Shown piece after piece: positions 35,801 to 44,360 of a stretch of DNA of 64,000 bases. The stretch comes from Alteromonas confluentis (GTDB lineage: Bacteria; Pseudomonadota; Gammaproteobacteria; Enterobacterales; Alteromonadaceae). The number at the start of each line of letters is the position of its first letter. The stretch's first letter is position 1. The notes beneath the pieces were generated by a model. The model was not told the DNA's origin. It searched no databases and saw only the letters and a program-made list of their open reading frames with translations. Location: contig NZ_MDHN01000009.1 of NCBI RefSeq assembly GCF_001757105.1, forward strand, positions 18,771-82,770, written 5' to 3'. The position numbers and the translations under genes are program-made.

Positions 35801-37420
35801 CTGACCGGCGATGCCTGTGAAACCCAAACCATGACAGGCCGGATTGCTTATTCCAAGGAGAAATCATTATGTGATATCAGCTTAGGAAATACATTCAAAT
35901 CGTTGGCTAATAAGTTCTATGCCTTGGGAAGTGTTGCGGAAAGTAGGAAAAGACCTGATTGGGTACAAATTCAAAATGAAGCAACGAATTACAAGGGAAA
36001 CTCCACAGACAGATTGTTCAATTATTTGTTTGGAGCAATGTTGGGTGAGACTGAATTCATCAGTCAACTAACTTTAGCGGCAAAAAAAGATTTGATGAAA
36101 ACTGATCAACCGTTTATTTCACAACTTCGTTACCGAGCTGATTTATTTCTTATTGAACCGTTGACAACATCTGGCGGTGTTATGATCGTTACACTTATGT
36201 TCCTGGGCGTGCCTTTTGGACTTTACCTGACTGTCAGACAGCTCATAGTGCGCCGATTAATGGGCGAGCATATACTAGATCAATACCGGCTTGGTGATCT
36301 GGATAGGGGGGAGTTTTCTTATCCTTCAGAATTCCCTCAGCTGAATTTTCATAAACTGAAAATTGACGGGCACTCACAGCTGATTCTGAACGCTACCAGG
36401 TTGAAGGGAGAAATGGAACTGTTAAGAAATTCTGAAAAAAACAACTCTTATGTACTTTTCGAAAGAAAAGTTTTCCGAATTGTCGATTGTTTGGATAAGT
36501 TTTACTCTACTGATGAGCATGCCAATGTATTTTATTTTAGTGAGAGGATAAAAAAATGTGTAGGTAAATCTGTTGGCAAACATATGGTTGTAGCAGTTTC
36601 AGCACTAGAGCAACTGAGTTTAAACCCGGAAGCTAAAAAAGATGCACTGGATTTACTGTTTGAGTTACACCTGAATAAACAAGTTTTGTTAGTCATCGTG
36701 TCTGAGACAGCCCCCCTCTATCGGATGCTAAATCCAAATGCCTACCAATACGGGTCAGTAGCGGAAGTTAATATAGATGAAAAGACTGAATGGGCGACGC
36801 TATTTTCCGAATTTGACAAGTATTACGCCTGGTCTCCAGTACATAAATCCCTGCCATTAAACCCTTTCGACGTTAATGAGCTTTTAAGCTATGAATGTGC
36901 AGCTTGGCCCGAAATTACCTCGGTTCTGCCCCAGTTTGACAGTGAGAGGTTAAGGGAGCCAGAACAAATAATAGAATTTATGTTAGTACATGCAGGCCCC
37001 CTCTATCGACGCAAATGGGAAGAATGCACCATTAAGGAGAAAATCATTCTTTGGCGTATGGCCCACGGGGCAACGATTAATCCTCAAAGTGCAGTTACTA
37101 TCGAACGTTTGGTTCGGCGCTGTTACTTATACAGAGACAAGGGATGGCATCTTATCAATGAAAGCTTCAGGCAGTTTGTACTGACTGCAGAACCCGAATC
37201 TGTGATGAAAAGCTGGATGGACAACACCAGCACTGGAGTCTGGAGCATCATACGGATCCCCATTTTTGCCATATTGCTGGTGTTGATGGCCGCCTTTATT
37301 TATTCCAGCGGTAGCTCTTTGGATTCTCTATTGGGAATTGCTACCGCGGCGCTTGGTCTAATTCCGTTGATGATAAAAAACCTGAGTTTATTAAAAGGTG
37401 GCGGCTCAGATATAGAATAG
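32831..37420 (+). CDS. Giant membrane sensor-like protein with Cache domain and degenerate NTPase-like module, function unknown
   Basis: A 1529-residue protein I cannot name. TM1 is at about 11-31, then an extracytoplasmic domain (32-290), two TMs (about 292-313, 328-350), and a second extracytoplasmic domain (350-700) with a Cache-like DLSDREYFKAA near 527 and FAVIDEQGDVIFHSD near 614. Seven or so TMs follow (703-950), then a third extracytoplasmic loop (960-1105), one TM (about 1113-1133), a cytoplasmic region (1137-1465) and two C-terminal TMs. The cytoplasmic part looks like a STAND/AAA-type fold by pattern (HMVVAVSALEQL near 1251, LLVIVSETAPLYRML, NESFRQFVL near 1443) but lacks a P-loop. 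Cys pairs 445/490 and 996/1014 could be disulfides. The gene is visibly AT-richer than its neighbours. AAGGA precedes ATG 32831. Confidence 0.85.
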   Translation: MTPLKRNLSRLIFIILVLLVGSVIFGVIYFLKMERNEDVLNTLYFRELQQIEGTIARTLQKVEKTSDYSLPNKFNIENVELKDVEKKSTSAIRSLSTSANELRDLQVLDVSVEVGFEDKYKNRYEIEKTNSQFAFFIPSYDKAIFEQSVYYGANTKLKLTLQSSIQYVLSQRLNRFQTVALVEDSGEVKSVVNNATKLVNDPELFFKDIGNLVPELYANGSEKNIDEAVSDRVRLSGTRYNDVQFDDTTYRIYLHPLTSKGKSVEGKYYYLVGAVKKKLITSQKLKLPPDMLMWLILALLFLIAIIPLLKLRFISETYSIQPGDKSQIVLGLIVAVGIVTIGLSQQLFQDYLIEVKEKQLKTIYRDMRQDVTKEVKQVLGITRRLAIAREQPTEEHPLLGPLTYKKNNLKSWGEFLRDKYNYIPEQYLLIPALNIVNAYGFLGTCFNHNKIIDRTKKEKIKPDIKLENTVYTSFLSTQLLGNSVEGRKNCSFLEALSSLGADGKVVKDKLTPFLYLSEKLVNTSLLDLSDREYFKAAMREEYWSMKLDGIDMQNVFMERIFNIEDGRRNLMFTIPPIKRSHEEIESGQDEVKMHFAGTRLSSLVDRILPKHFGFAVIDEQGDVIFHSDDSLSLVENFFIETSQNALLRAATTSISNQSVPVNLEYKGVPHKAVVGSLLEPSASNNAPWHLVVFFDPTELQTINMVMVFTTVFIFLLTIIPGFIIFRYLTIQRFWQDLCYYNRHKQMCYLGGTILTFATGLFIISLMGIVVSLVGRLLLWSVMSAVLASLVIYCWQLRYNMYYWWRQPLIAFTGLCIPVLLAVFISWREFYTIIPENQISALIGIVLLISACSILLKRSQCKLWESPLINFLCAKLLLSLCLLALTIIFLFRSWQFGIVICLGLVLWWVISRKNKNASRPESTFSREKTRFSTSYVWFLASLFYFAGSVPASIITFSAHDYLLSRQAQFEEQALKSEISKKDEVFASYIRFLTGDACETQTMTGRIAYSKEKSLCDISLGNTFKSLANKFYALGSVAESRKRPDWVQIQNEATNYKGNSTDRLFNYLFGAMLGETEFISQLTLAAKKDLMKTDQPFISQLRYRADLFLIEPLTTSGGVMIVTLMFLGVPFGLYLTVRQLIVRRLMGEHILDQYRLGDLDRGEFSYPSEFPQLNFHKLKIDGHSQLILNATRLKGEMELLRNSEKNNSYVLFERKVFRIVDCLDKFYSTDEHANVFYFSERIKKCVGKSVGKHMVVAVSALEQLSLNPEAKKDALDLLFELHLNKQVLLVIVSETAPLYRMLNPNAYQYGSVAEVNIDEKTEWATLFSEFDKYYAWSPVHKSLPLNPFDVNELLSYECAAWPEITSVLPQFDSERLREPEQIIEFMLVHAGPLYRRKWEECTIKEKIILWRMAHGATINPQSAVTIERLVRRCYLYRDKGWHLINESFRQFVLTAEPESVMKSWMDNTSTGVWSIIRIPIFAILLVLMAAFIYSSGSSLDSLLGIATAALGLIPLMIKNLSLLKGGGSDIE

Positions 37421-37448
37421 AGCTAATGAACTTGGCGTTGCTAATAAA

Positions 37449-37472
37449 AACAGGCCGAAATAACGGCCTGTT
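37449..37472. terminator. Bidirectional terminator between convergent genes
   Basis: AACAGGCCG pairs with CGGCCTGTT (9 bp) around a 6-nt loop, with an A run before and TT after, so it can serve both the sensor-like gene and the leftward CDF transporter gene. Confidence 0.75.
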
Positions 37473-37486
37473 CGAAGTGTTCCGCG

Positions 37487-38383
37487 CTAGCTGGCGATAT
37501 TCACATTAATTTGAAGCTCCAGCGGTAACTTAGCCAAACGTTTTTGAATGGTTTCACGGGTTTTTTCGATGTCTTTCACTCTGATAACATCACTGTCGTC
37601 GGGATATATATCTACATCAACCCATAATTCGCGACCAACTTTTGCTACACCCGCCAATTCAATTTCCTGATCTGAATCTTTACCCGCTTCCAGTACACTT
37701 TGATCGATCCGTTCACGAATCTCCTCACTCGGCGCCATCAGAAAGATTTCGCGCAATGCCGATGTCAGCATGTTCAGCGGCACCTTTATAAAGTACAGGG
37801 AAATAAGTAGCATCATCACCGGGTCGGCATAGACCGCATAGGCTGCCAATGAACTCTGCGTCATCAACCAAGCCACCACAAAGCCCGCGGTCACCGCCAC
37901 ACTTAACATGGTGTCCATTTGCCACTGATCGGCTTCGGCATCCAGTAAGCCTGAATGCTGACGTTTACTTTGTGCAGCAATTAATGCCCATACAGCAATA
38001 CAGCCGAGCACGTTTACTACGCCAAACGCTGTGGCGACTGAGGCATCTACTTCACGACCGCCGGTGAGTAATGCTTCTACCGCGGCGTAAAGCGAGTAAC
38101 CCACTACGAGCAAGATAACAGCGCCTTTTATCGCAATTACGGCAGGTTCAAATATTGCGCGGCCAAAGGTGAAACGATCGCACGATGGCGCGGCGATGAA
38201 GCGGGCTGCAGCTAGCGACAATAAAGTTAACACCAGACTCACCAGAGAATAGGCACCATCGAACACAATAACCAGTGAATCTACAAGCAAACCAATCACC
38301 AGTCCGGCAACAGCGAAGAGCAGTGCAGAAAGGGCTGAGAGGGTCAGAGTGCGCTTTTCATTGCGGCTTGTTTGGATACACAT
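37487..38383 (-). CDS. Cation diffusion facilitator (CDF) family transporter
   Basis: A 298-residue inner-membrane protein that would export a divalent metal such as Zn, Fe, Co or Mn in exchange for protons. Six helices are followed by a cytoplasmic C-terminal domain (about 210-298; ELAGVAKVGRELWVDVDIYPD, the CDF dimerisation ferredoxin-like fold). The metal-site helices are LVDSLVIVFDGAYSLVSLV (TM2) and LLDAEADQWQMDTMLSV (TM5), keeping Asp residues at the expected positions. Family length is normal. Metal specificity cannot be set from these motifs. Stop and terminator are shared with the convergent sensor-like gene. Confidence 0.88.
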   Translation of the reverse strand: MCIQTSRNEKRTLTLSALSALLFAVAGLVIGLLVDSLVIVFDGAYSLVSLVLTLLSLAAARFIAAPSCDRFTFGRAIFEPAVIAIKGAVILLVVGYSLYAAVEALLTGGREVDASVATAFGVVNVLGCIAVWALIAAQSKRQHSGLLDAEADQWQMDTMLSVAVTAGFVVAWLMTQSSLAAYAVYADPVMMLLISLYFIKVPLNMLTSALREIFLMAPSEEIRERIDQSVLEAGKDSDQEIELAGVAKVGRELWVDVDIYPDDSDVIRVKDIEKTRETIQKRLAKLPLELQINVNIAS

Positions 38384-38560
38384 AAATTAAACACCTGTTG
38401 AAAACTGCGCTTATTTTCGTCCAATCGGGCTTTTTTACAACGGCATTCTCGTGTGTTAATCGGCCGGATAAATCTGTATTGATATATTTGTCAACATAAT
38501 CAAACAGATACGATTAAAGTGTGGTGTCAATAAAATTGACGCTTAGCGGGGTGTTTATAC

Positions 38561-39439
38561 TCAGAAGTCAAACAGATAGTCGCTTAGCTTATCTGCCAGC
38601 CACGCCATTGCAGGGTTGTCCGCACTTCCGGTTAAACTTACCATGCAATAATCCTCTTGCGTTAAGCCGTAGGTATGACGGATTACGGCCAGGCGCTCTT
38701 CCCTGAGATGGTGGCGAATTAATGGTTCGGGTAACACCCCCCAGGCACTTTCTGTCAAAATAGTATTGAGCATAAATTCGAAGCTGGAAAAACCAATATG
38801 GCGGCGAGAGAAGGGTTCCAGACTCGAGTTATTCTGTTCATTCAAATAGACCATGGCAGCTTGCATGGATTTCCGCAGATCTTCGTCGGTGACCCGCTTT
38901 ATTTTAGTCAGCGGGTGCGATGCACTACAAACCGACATCATGCGAATTTTGCCCAGCGGCTTATAGGTAATTCGAGCATCATCAAAACGTTCGTAATCTA
39001 CACCAAAGGCATAATCGACTTGCTGGGTTGCGACCAGGTTGGCGAGATCGCCGCATGAGGCCAAAATAAGATTAAAGGACGTATTGGGAAACAGGTTGTT
39101 TAGCTGATGGATAAATCCTTGCCATACCGAGTCGGGGAGGGAGTCGTCTGGCGCAATCCATACCTCGGCTGCAAATTCCTCGGTTACCTGCGCGCACGTA
39201 CCGCGAATGCGGGTGGCGGTAATAAGCATACTCTCACAGTCTTTATAGATGGCTTTGCCAACTTCTGACAGCGCAATTTGATTGCCGGTACGCACGAATA
39301 ACTCTACACCAAGCTCACTTTCCAGCACTTTAATCGCCATGCTAAGTTTGCTGCGATTGCATTCCAGTTGACGTGCTGCTTCAGACACCGAACCGGTGTC
39401 GGCGATGGCACAAAAGGCTTCTATCTGCGATAGATTCAT
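38561..39439 (-). CDS. LysR family transcriptional regulator
   Basis: A 292-residue regulator. The N-terminal winged helix (MNLSQIEAFCAIADTGSVSEAARQLECNRSKLSMAIKVLESELGVELFVR) is canonical, followed by the effector-binding domain (VWIAPDDSLPDSVWQGF, VDYAFGVDYERFDDARI, ILTESAWGVLPEPLIRHHL). It is divergent from the beta-propeller gene at 39628, with about 190 bp between, the usual geometry for a LysR target, so that gene is the first candidate. The effector is unknown. Confidence 0.92.
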   Translation of the reverse strand: MNLSQIEAFCAIADTGSVSEAARQLECNRSKLSMAIKVLESELGVELFVRTGNQIALSEVGKAIYKDCESMLITATRIRGTCAQVTEEFAAEVWIAPDDSLPDSVWQGFIHQLNNLFPNTSFNLILASCGDLANLVATQQVDYAFGVDYERFDDARITYKPLGKIRMMSVCSASHPLTKIKRVTDEDLRKSMQAAMVYLNEQNNSSLEPFSRRHIGFSSFEFMLNTILTESAWGVLPEPLIRHHLREERLAVIRHTYGLTQEDYCMVSLTGSADNPAMAWLADKLSDYLFDF

Positions 39440-39627
39440 ATTGATCTCGGTTGAACAGGTCTACTTATCATAATCGATCTTGCAGTGAAAACGTGCAGCA
39501 TCTGCTGAGGATTTCAATAAATTGCGATGTTAAGGTTTTGATTTCAGGACAAAGGTCAGTCTACACTGGTTGGCGCTCTGAATGACCCGTACCTCGATTT
39601 GATGATGCAAAGGAACATGCCCCGCTT

Positions 39628-40686
39628 ATGAATAAACATCGAATTAAAAGACCTTCGATGAAAAACATCTCGCTTTCTACATTAATGATGTCTTTCTCGA
39701 TGGCGTTCGCCAGTTTGGCGCCATATGCACAAGCCACGGAAAATATCACTACCCATCAGCTCGATAAAGGCGTGTCGTTTCAGGCGGTCACCTGGCAAAA
39801 CGATACTGTGGTTGCCAGCGGCAGTGGCGGCGGTATTTACTTATCAGACGATAACGGTTTGCAATGGCGAAAAATTAATGGGCCTGTACGCTCTGATTTT
39901 CTGCAATTCAGAGACAACCAGTATCTGGAAAACGGCCAACTTATCGTGATGAGCGCCGGAGAAGGGAATAAATCAGGTATATATATCAGTGGCGATAAGG
40001 GAGAGCGTTGGCAGCAAGTATCGCAAGGGGAAGCGTCTTCTACATTTTATGACTGCTTTACAATGACAGATGAAAGCAACGGCTGGCTCTACGGAGATTC
40101 CGATGAGAAGGGGCTGTTTGTACTTTCCACAAAGGATGGCGGTAAGCACTGGCAACGTCAGAGTTTGGACATCAAGGCGCAAACTTCTGAAGGGGGATTT
40201 GCCTCGAGTGGAACCTGCCTGAGTCGCTACAACGACAGCGGTATTATCATTGGTACCGGTAACGGCGAAACGTCGCGGCTACTCATTGAGGAAAACGGGG
40301 AATGGCGAAGTCTTGAAACCCCCATACCCGGTGGAGAGGCTGGCGGCGTTTTTTCAGTTCAAGTTGAAGGAAAGGCGATTTTTGTAGCTGGTGGCAGCCT
40401 GAAGGCCGCAGGCAAACAGGCGGAAGCCTGGCTTTATCACTTGGGAAGCGGTAAATGGGTTGCCTTGCCGCCACTCCCGCTCAGGGGAGCGGTTTACGGC
40501 TCGGCGCTGTTACCTACCTCGGAAGGCATTGAATATTGGGTGAGTAATCCAGATGGCGTGGCGGTGCTAAAGCCAGATGCCAGTGAATGGCAGGTGATCA
40601 GTAAAAGCAATATCTGGAGCATTGCCTGCCAGCAAAGTAAGAGCTGTATAGGGGCCGGAAAAGAAGGGCTGATTGAAGTTTACTAG
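39628..40686 (+). CDS. Exported beta-propeller protein (Ycf48/BNR-repeat-like)
   Basis: A 352-residue protein with a signal peptide (long basic start, then STLMMSFSMAFASLAPYAQA). Repeated BNR/Asp-box-like blades are visible: GGIYLSDDNGLQWRKI, SGIYISGDKGERWQQV and FVLSTKDGGKHWQRQ, spaced about 45-60 residues. Such propellers occur in photosystem-assembly factor Ycf48-like proteins and sialidase-like folds; no catalytic set can be claimed, so a binding or assembly role is likely. Start is uncertain: ATG 39628 or ATG 39658 (the latter gives a more standard signal peptide). It is divergent from a LysR gene. Confidence 0.75.
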   Translation: MNKHRIKRPSMKNISLSTLMMSFSMAFASLAPYAQATENITTHQLDKGVSFQAVTWQNDTVVASGSGGGIYLSDDNGLQWRKINGPVRSDFLQFRDNQYLENGQLIVMSAGEGNKSGIYISGDKGERWQQVSQGEASSTFYDCFTMTDESNGWLYGDSDEKGLFVLSTKDGGKHWQRQSLDIKAQTSEGGFASSGTCLSRYNDSGIIIGTGNGETSRLLIEENGEWRSLETPIPGGEAGGVFSVQVEGKAIFVAGGSLKAAGKQAEAWLYHLGSGKWVALPPLPLRGAVYGSALLPTSEGIEYWVSNPDGVAVLKPDASEWQVISKSNIWSIACQQSKSCIGAGKEGLIEVY

Positions 40687-40716
40687 CCTATGCCTTTTCT
40701 GCTGGATGCTGGATAA

Positions 40717-41871
40717 TCACTTCGACTCGATAAACTTCACCCAGTGGGGCAGGGCACCTAAATTAGACAGGATAATTTTAAAACTCATCAAAATGGGTAC
40801 AGCTATCAACACGCCTACGATGCCCCACAACCAGCCGGTAATCGATAGCCATAAGATGATAATCACCGGGTTAAGTCGCAAGCTGCGGCCTAGCACCGTG
40901 GGCGTGGCAAGTTGTGACTCGAAAATGTTAATACCGAGAAATACAAAAGCGGGTAGCAAAGCAGCAGACACCAGACCAAACTGCACCAAGCCTGCAACCA
41001 AAAGAATACTGCAACTTATCAGACCGCCCAGATAAGGCACAAAATTCAACAGCGCGACCAACGCACCCCACAATATTGCATCCTGTACACCCAAAAAGGT
41101 AAATGCGATAGCGGTGGCAACACCAAGCAAGCCATTAATCATGCTTATCGTAATGATGTACGCAGAAAGTTCCCGCTGGATATGGTTAACCAACACCAGT
41201 GCCCGGCGCTTATTGGTCACAATAGGAAAATCGCGAATGAATACGTTGAACAGGTTAGGGCCGAACACCAATAAAAAGAAGATCAGGATCAGGCAGCCAA
41301 ATATCTGAGCTAACAGCAAAGGCGCACTGCTTAATATGGTCAGACCTAATTCAATACCGCTTTGTTTAAGCCTGTCCGTCATTGTGTTGCCATCATTGGG
41401 CTTGGGTTCTGGTTCCTCCTCATCATCAAACCAGCTAAAAAATGAGGTGTTTTCTTTCGCTGGTTCAGGCGCTGTGAGTTCTGCGCCTTGTTTTAAGCTG
41501 TCACTGATTTCTTCGATTTCCTGTGTGACTTCTGCCGCTATTTTGGGCAAAGACTGCATCCACCGTTGTGCGGGCTCGGCTAATTCCAGCCCCAGTAATG
41601 TGAATGGCGTTACTAATAAGAGCATAAGTGCGGCTGCAGATAGTGAAGGAGGAATAAAGAACCTGCGCGCAATTCTAACAAGCGGGCTTAACAGCAGCGC
41701 TACCAGTGCAGAGAAAAATAGCGGAATTAACAGTGATTTTGCCAGGTATAAAGTATAGATAATTGCCAAGCCAACGAGTGTCTTGAGCAGGCGGATATGG
41801 CGACTTTCCTTAACTCCAGGCTGCAAAATACTGTCTTGCTGGTTATTTGTTCCGTTTTCTCTGTAGTCCAT
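40717..41871 (-). CDS. AI-2E family (PerM-like) transporter
   Basis: A 384-residue membrane protein of the AI-2E/UPF0118 family, whose members are proposed channels or exporters (E. coli TqsA and PerM). N-terminal helices (IYTLYLAKSLLIPLFFSALVALLLSPLVR) are followed by a hydrophilic loop with EEIEEISDSLKQ and an acidic DDEEEPEPK insert, then helices with INGLLGVATAIAFTFLGVQDAILWG, LLNFVPYLGGLISC and SLRLNPVIIILWLSITGWLWGIVGVLIAVP, the family signature. It converges on the propeller gene, 30 nt apart. The substrate is unknown. Confidence 0.88.
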   Translation of the reverse strand: MDYRENGTNNQQDSILQPGVKESRHIRLLKTLVGLAIIYTLYLAKSLLIPLFFSALVALLLSPLVRIARRFFIPPSLSAAALMLLLVTPFTLLGLELAEPAQRWMQSLPKIAAEVTQEIEEISDSLKQGAELTAPEPAKENTSFFSWFDDEEEPEPKPNDGNTMTDRLKQSGIELGLTILSSAPLLLAQIFGCLILIFFLLVFGPNLFNVFIRDFPIVTNKRRALVLVNHIQRELSAYIITISMINGLLGVATAIAFTFLGVQDAILWGALVALLNFVPYLGGLISCSILLVAGLVQFGLVSAALLPAFVFLGINIFESQLATPTVLGRSLRLNPVIIILWLSITGWLWGIVGVLIAVPILMSFKIILSNLGALPHWVKFIESK

Positions 41872-42341
41872 TTGCCAGCCTTTTCATGAAACCGAGTGCT
41901 CTACTAGGCACACTGCGCATTTTAATTAGTGTTGGTACGTGAAGTGTTGTGTTCGGTTCACTGTGGGTGAAGCACAAAATTAATGTTCCTCAGACTAATT
42001 AATTGCTATTTGCTTTTATAAATTTTTCTCTCTCCCCGTCAATTAGTTTTCTCAGATATACCGTTACGCTCTTTACATAACATGGCATAGGTGCGTCATG
42101 CGCACCAAATCAGCGCGATGCGCAACACATTTATTGTGCAATGACTGCTTTGAATAAGTGCAGTCATGCGATTGATTTGTGCACAACGCCTAATAACTGC
42201 GGCTCCTGTTTTCATAAATTTTACATATCGACGAATTATCGCGATTTTTTGCTGTTTAAACTCAGTGAAGTTAAAGCTGGTACTGACAGTGCAATTAAAG
42301 CCCGACCTTGAGTAATTTGATCATCACGAGGAGTATTTTCG
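41872..42341. promoter_or_regulatory. Upstream region of the amine oxidase operon, dyad-rich
   Basis: A 470-base gap. Two inverted repeats stand out: GGTGCG/CGCACC at 42090-42106 with a 5-nt loop, and ATGACTGC/GCAGTCAT at 42141-42167 with an 11-nt loop. Between and after them are related TGTGCA and TGCGCA words. This could be a cluster of regulator sites for the rightward operon at 42342. No gene or RNA was recognised. Confidence 0.35.
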
Positions 42342-43925
42342 ATGACCAATCATAGTATGAGCCGCCGGGCGCTATTAGGCTGGATCGGAAAGACGGCGGG
42401 AGCCGGGGCCATGTATCAGGCCATGACATCCCTCGGCTTCGCAGCCGAGTCTTCACACCCGGGTTCATTAAATTTAGATGGCGTTAAAAAAGGCGCGACT
42501 GTACTGGTTCTGGGCGCGGGTGTCGCTGGAATGACGTCAGCTTATGAATTAAGAAAAGCGGGTTATAAAGTAAAAATTCTCGAATTTAACTCACGTGCTG
42601 GTGGACGTTGCTGGACATTACGGGGAGGCGATAGCTATACCGAACTGGGTGGGGCAACACAGCAATGTCAATTTGCCGAAGGCAACTACATAAACCCAGG
42701 TCCATGGCGTGTACCGTATCACCATCATCACGTGATGTCTTACATTAATGAATTCAACATTGCCATCGAACCTTTCATTCAGGTGAACTACAACGCGCTG
42801 GTGCATTCCACCAAGGCCTTTGGCGGTAAGCCGCAACGTTACCGCACGGTTCAAGCTGATTATCAAGGCTATGCTGCTGAGCTTTTGGCAAAGACCATCA
42901 ATCAGAATGCACTGGACGATTCTTTGAGTCTTGAAGATCGTGAAAAGCTGTTCGAATCACTGCGTCACTGGGGGGCGCTGAATGAGAAAGGGAAGTATCA
43001 AAAGTCTCATGAAACCAGCCTCAGACGCGGATTTGCCATTCCACCGGGCGGTGGTTTGTCAGGCAAGGGCGAACCAAGCGACCTTATAGATCAAAGTGCC
43101 TTGCTACAGTCTGACCTGTGGAAATTCATCGTAAACGGGCAAGACATTGAATTTCAAAGCAGCATCTTCCAACCCGTTGGTGGCATGGACAATATTGCGA
43201 AAGCCTTTGAGAAACGCGTTGGCGACTTGATTGAATACAACGCCCGCGTTACCAAGATTGATCAAAACGATACGGGCGTGACAGTCGATTATGAACACCA
43301 CGGCGTGGCTAAAACAGCGAAAGCCGATTGGTGTGTATGCACGATTCCACTTTCCATACTTTCACAAATCCCAGTGAAAGCGAGCAGCGCAATGCAGACT
43401 GCTATCCGCTCGGTGCCCTATGCATCTTCGGTGAAAGTGGGCCTCGAGTTTAATCGTCGTTTCTGGGAACAGGACGAAGCCATTTTCGGCGGCGTGTCTT
43501 ATACCGATTTACCCATCACCAATATCAGTTACCCAAGCGCGAAGTATTACGATAAAGGTAAGGGCGTACTGCTAGGCGCCTATGTTTGGGGGCCGAATGC
43601 CTTTGAATTCACCTCATTAGCACCGGAAGAACGGGTTAAGAAAGCAGTGGAATACGGTAAGCAAATTCACCCTCAATACACTGAAGAGTTTAACAACGGT
43701 ATTGCTGTTGGCTGGCACCGTGTGCCATGGACTCAAGGCTGTTTTGGCGCCTGGACAGAAGAGAAGCGCGAGCAGCACTACGATAACTTGTGTCAGGTTG
43801 ATGGTCGACTGGTGTTGGCCGGTGAGCATGCTTCACATCTTCCTGCCTGGCAGGAAGGGGCGATTTCCTCCGCCCACGATGCCATTAAGCGATTACACAA
43901 AAAAGCGGTAGCAACCGCTGCGTAA
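42342..43925 (+). CDS. TAT-exported flavin monoamine oxidase family protein (amine/L-amino-acid oxidase)
   Basis: A 527-residue FAD enzyme that oxidises an amine or amino acid to an imine. The N-terminus has a twin-arginine signal (SRRALLGWIG, residues 7-16), so it folds with FAD and is exported to the periplasm. FAD motifs: VLVLGAGVAGMTSAYELRKAG (GxGxxG at 58-63), EFNSRAGGRCWTLR, and the C-terminal LVLAGEHASHLPAWQEGAISSAHDAI. It heads an operon with cytochrome c (18 nt gap) and RidA, implying a dehydrogenase that uses cytochrome c and an imine-hydrolysing partner. CACGAGGAGTATTTTCG precedes the ATG. The amine substrate is unknown. Confidence 0.92.
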   Translation: MTNHSMSRRALLGWIGKTAGAGAMYQAMTSLGFAAESSHPGSLNLDGVKKGATVLVLGAGVAGMTSAYELRKAGYKVKILEFNSRAGGRCWTLRGGDSYTELGGATQQCQFAEGNYINPGPWRVPYHHHHVMSYINEFNIAIEPFIQVNYNALVHSTKAFGGKPQRYRTVQADYQGYAAELLAKTINQNALDDSLSLEDREKLFESLRHWGALNEKGKYQKSHETSLRRGFAIPPGGGLSGKGEPSDLIDQSALLQSDLWKFIVNGQDIEFQSSIFQPVGGMDNIAKAFEKRVGDLIEYNARVTKIDQNDTGVTVDYEHHGVAKTAKADWCVCTIPLSILSQIPVKASSAMQTAIRSVPYASSVKVGLEFNRRFWEQDEAIFGGVSYTDLPITNISYPSAKYYDKGKGVLLGAYVWGPNAFEFTSLAPEERVKKAVEYGKQIHPQYTEEFNNGIAVGWHRVPWTQGCFGAWTEEKREQHYDNLCQVDGRLVLAGEHASHLPAWQEGAISSAHDAIKRLHKKAVATAA

Positions 43926-43943
43926 AATAAAAGGGAACACATA

Positions 43944-44342
43944 ATGAAATCTTCAATAAAAGCATTAGTGGTAACTGGCCTGTTTTCGCTCAGCACAGCT
44001 GCGATGGCAACCGATGACGCAGGTTTCTCACTGGGGAATAAGTTTGAAGAAGCGTCTGGTGACGAGCTCTATCATGCAATTTGCCAGGGGTGCCATATGT
44101 CTGAAGCGCAGGGAGCGCAAGGTGCAGGCCGCTATCCTGCATTGGCTAATAATCCAAAACTGAGCGCCGGTGCTTACGTTACCTTTATGGTGAGCAATGG
44201 AATGGGCGGCATGCCCGCACTAAAACAATATCTGTCTGATGAGCAAATTGCTGAGGTGGTGAATTACACACGTACCCATTTCGGCAATAACTTTACCGAT
44301 AAAGTTAGCGCAGACGACGTAAAAATAATTGCCAAACGTTAA
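43944..44342 (+). CDS. Periplasmic c-type cytochrome
   Basis: A 132-residue protein with a signal peptide (TAAMA, about residue 22) and one haem-binding CQGCH (residues 47-51). Met90 in NGMGGMPALKQYLSDEQIAEVVNYTRT is the likely axial ligand. The fold is class I cytochrome c, normal length. It is the second gene of the oxidase operon and probably takes electrons from the flavoprotein to the respiratory chain, as the CycN cytochrome does for the nicotine-degrading amine oxidase NicA2 of Pseudomonas putida. AAGGGAACACATA is its ribosome site. Confidence 0.92.
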   Translation: MKSSIKALVVTGLFSLSTAAMATDDAGFSLGNKFEEASGDELYHAICQGCHMSEAQGAQGAGRYPALANNPKLSAGAYVTFMVSNGMGGMPALKQYLSDEQIAEVVNYTRTHFGNNFTDKVSADDVKIIAKR

Positions 44343-44360
44343 TATCAGGAAACACATAAA

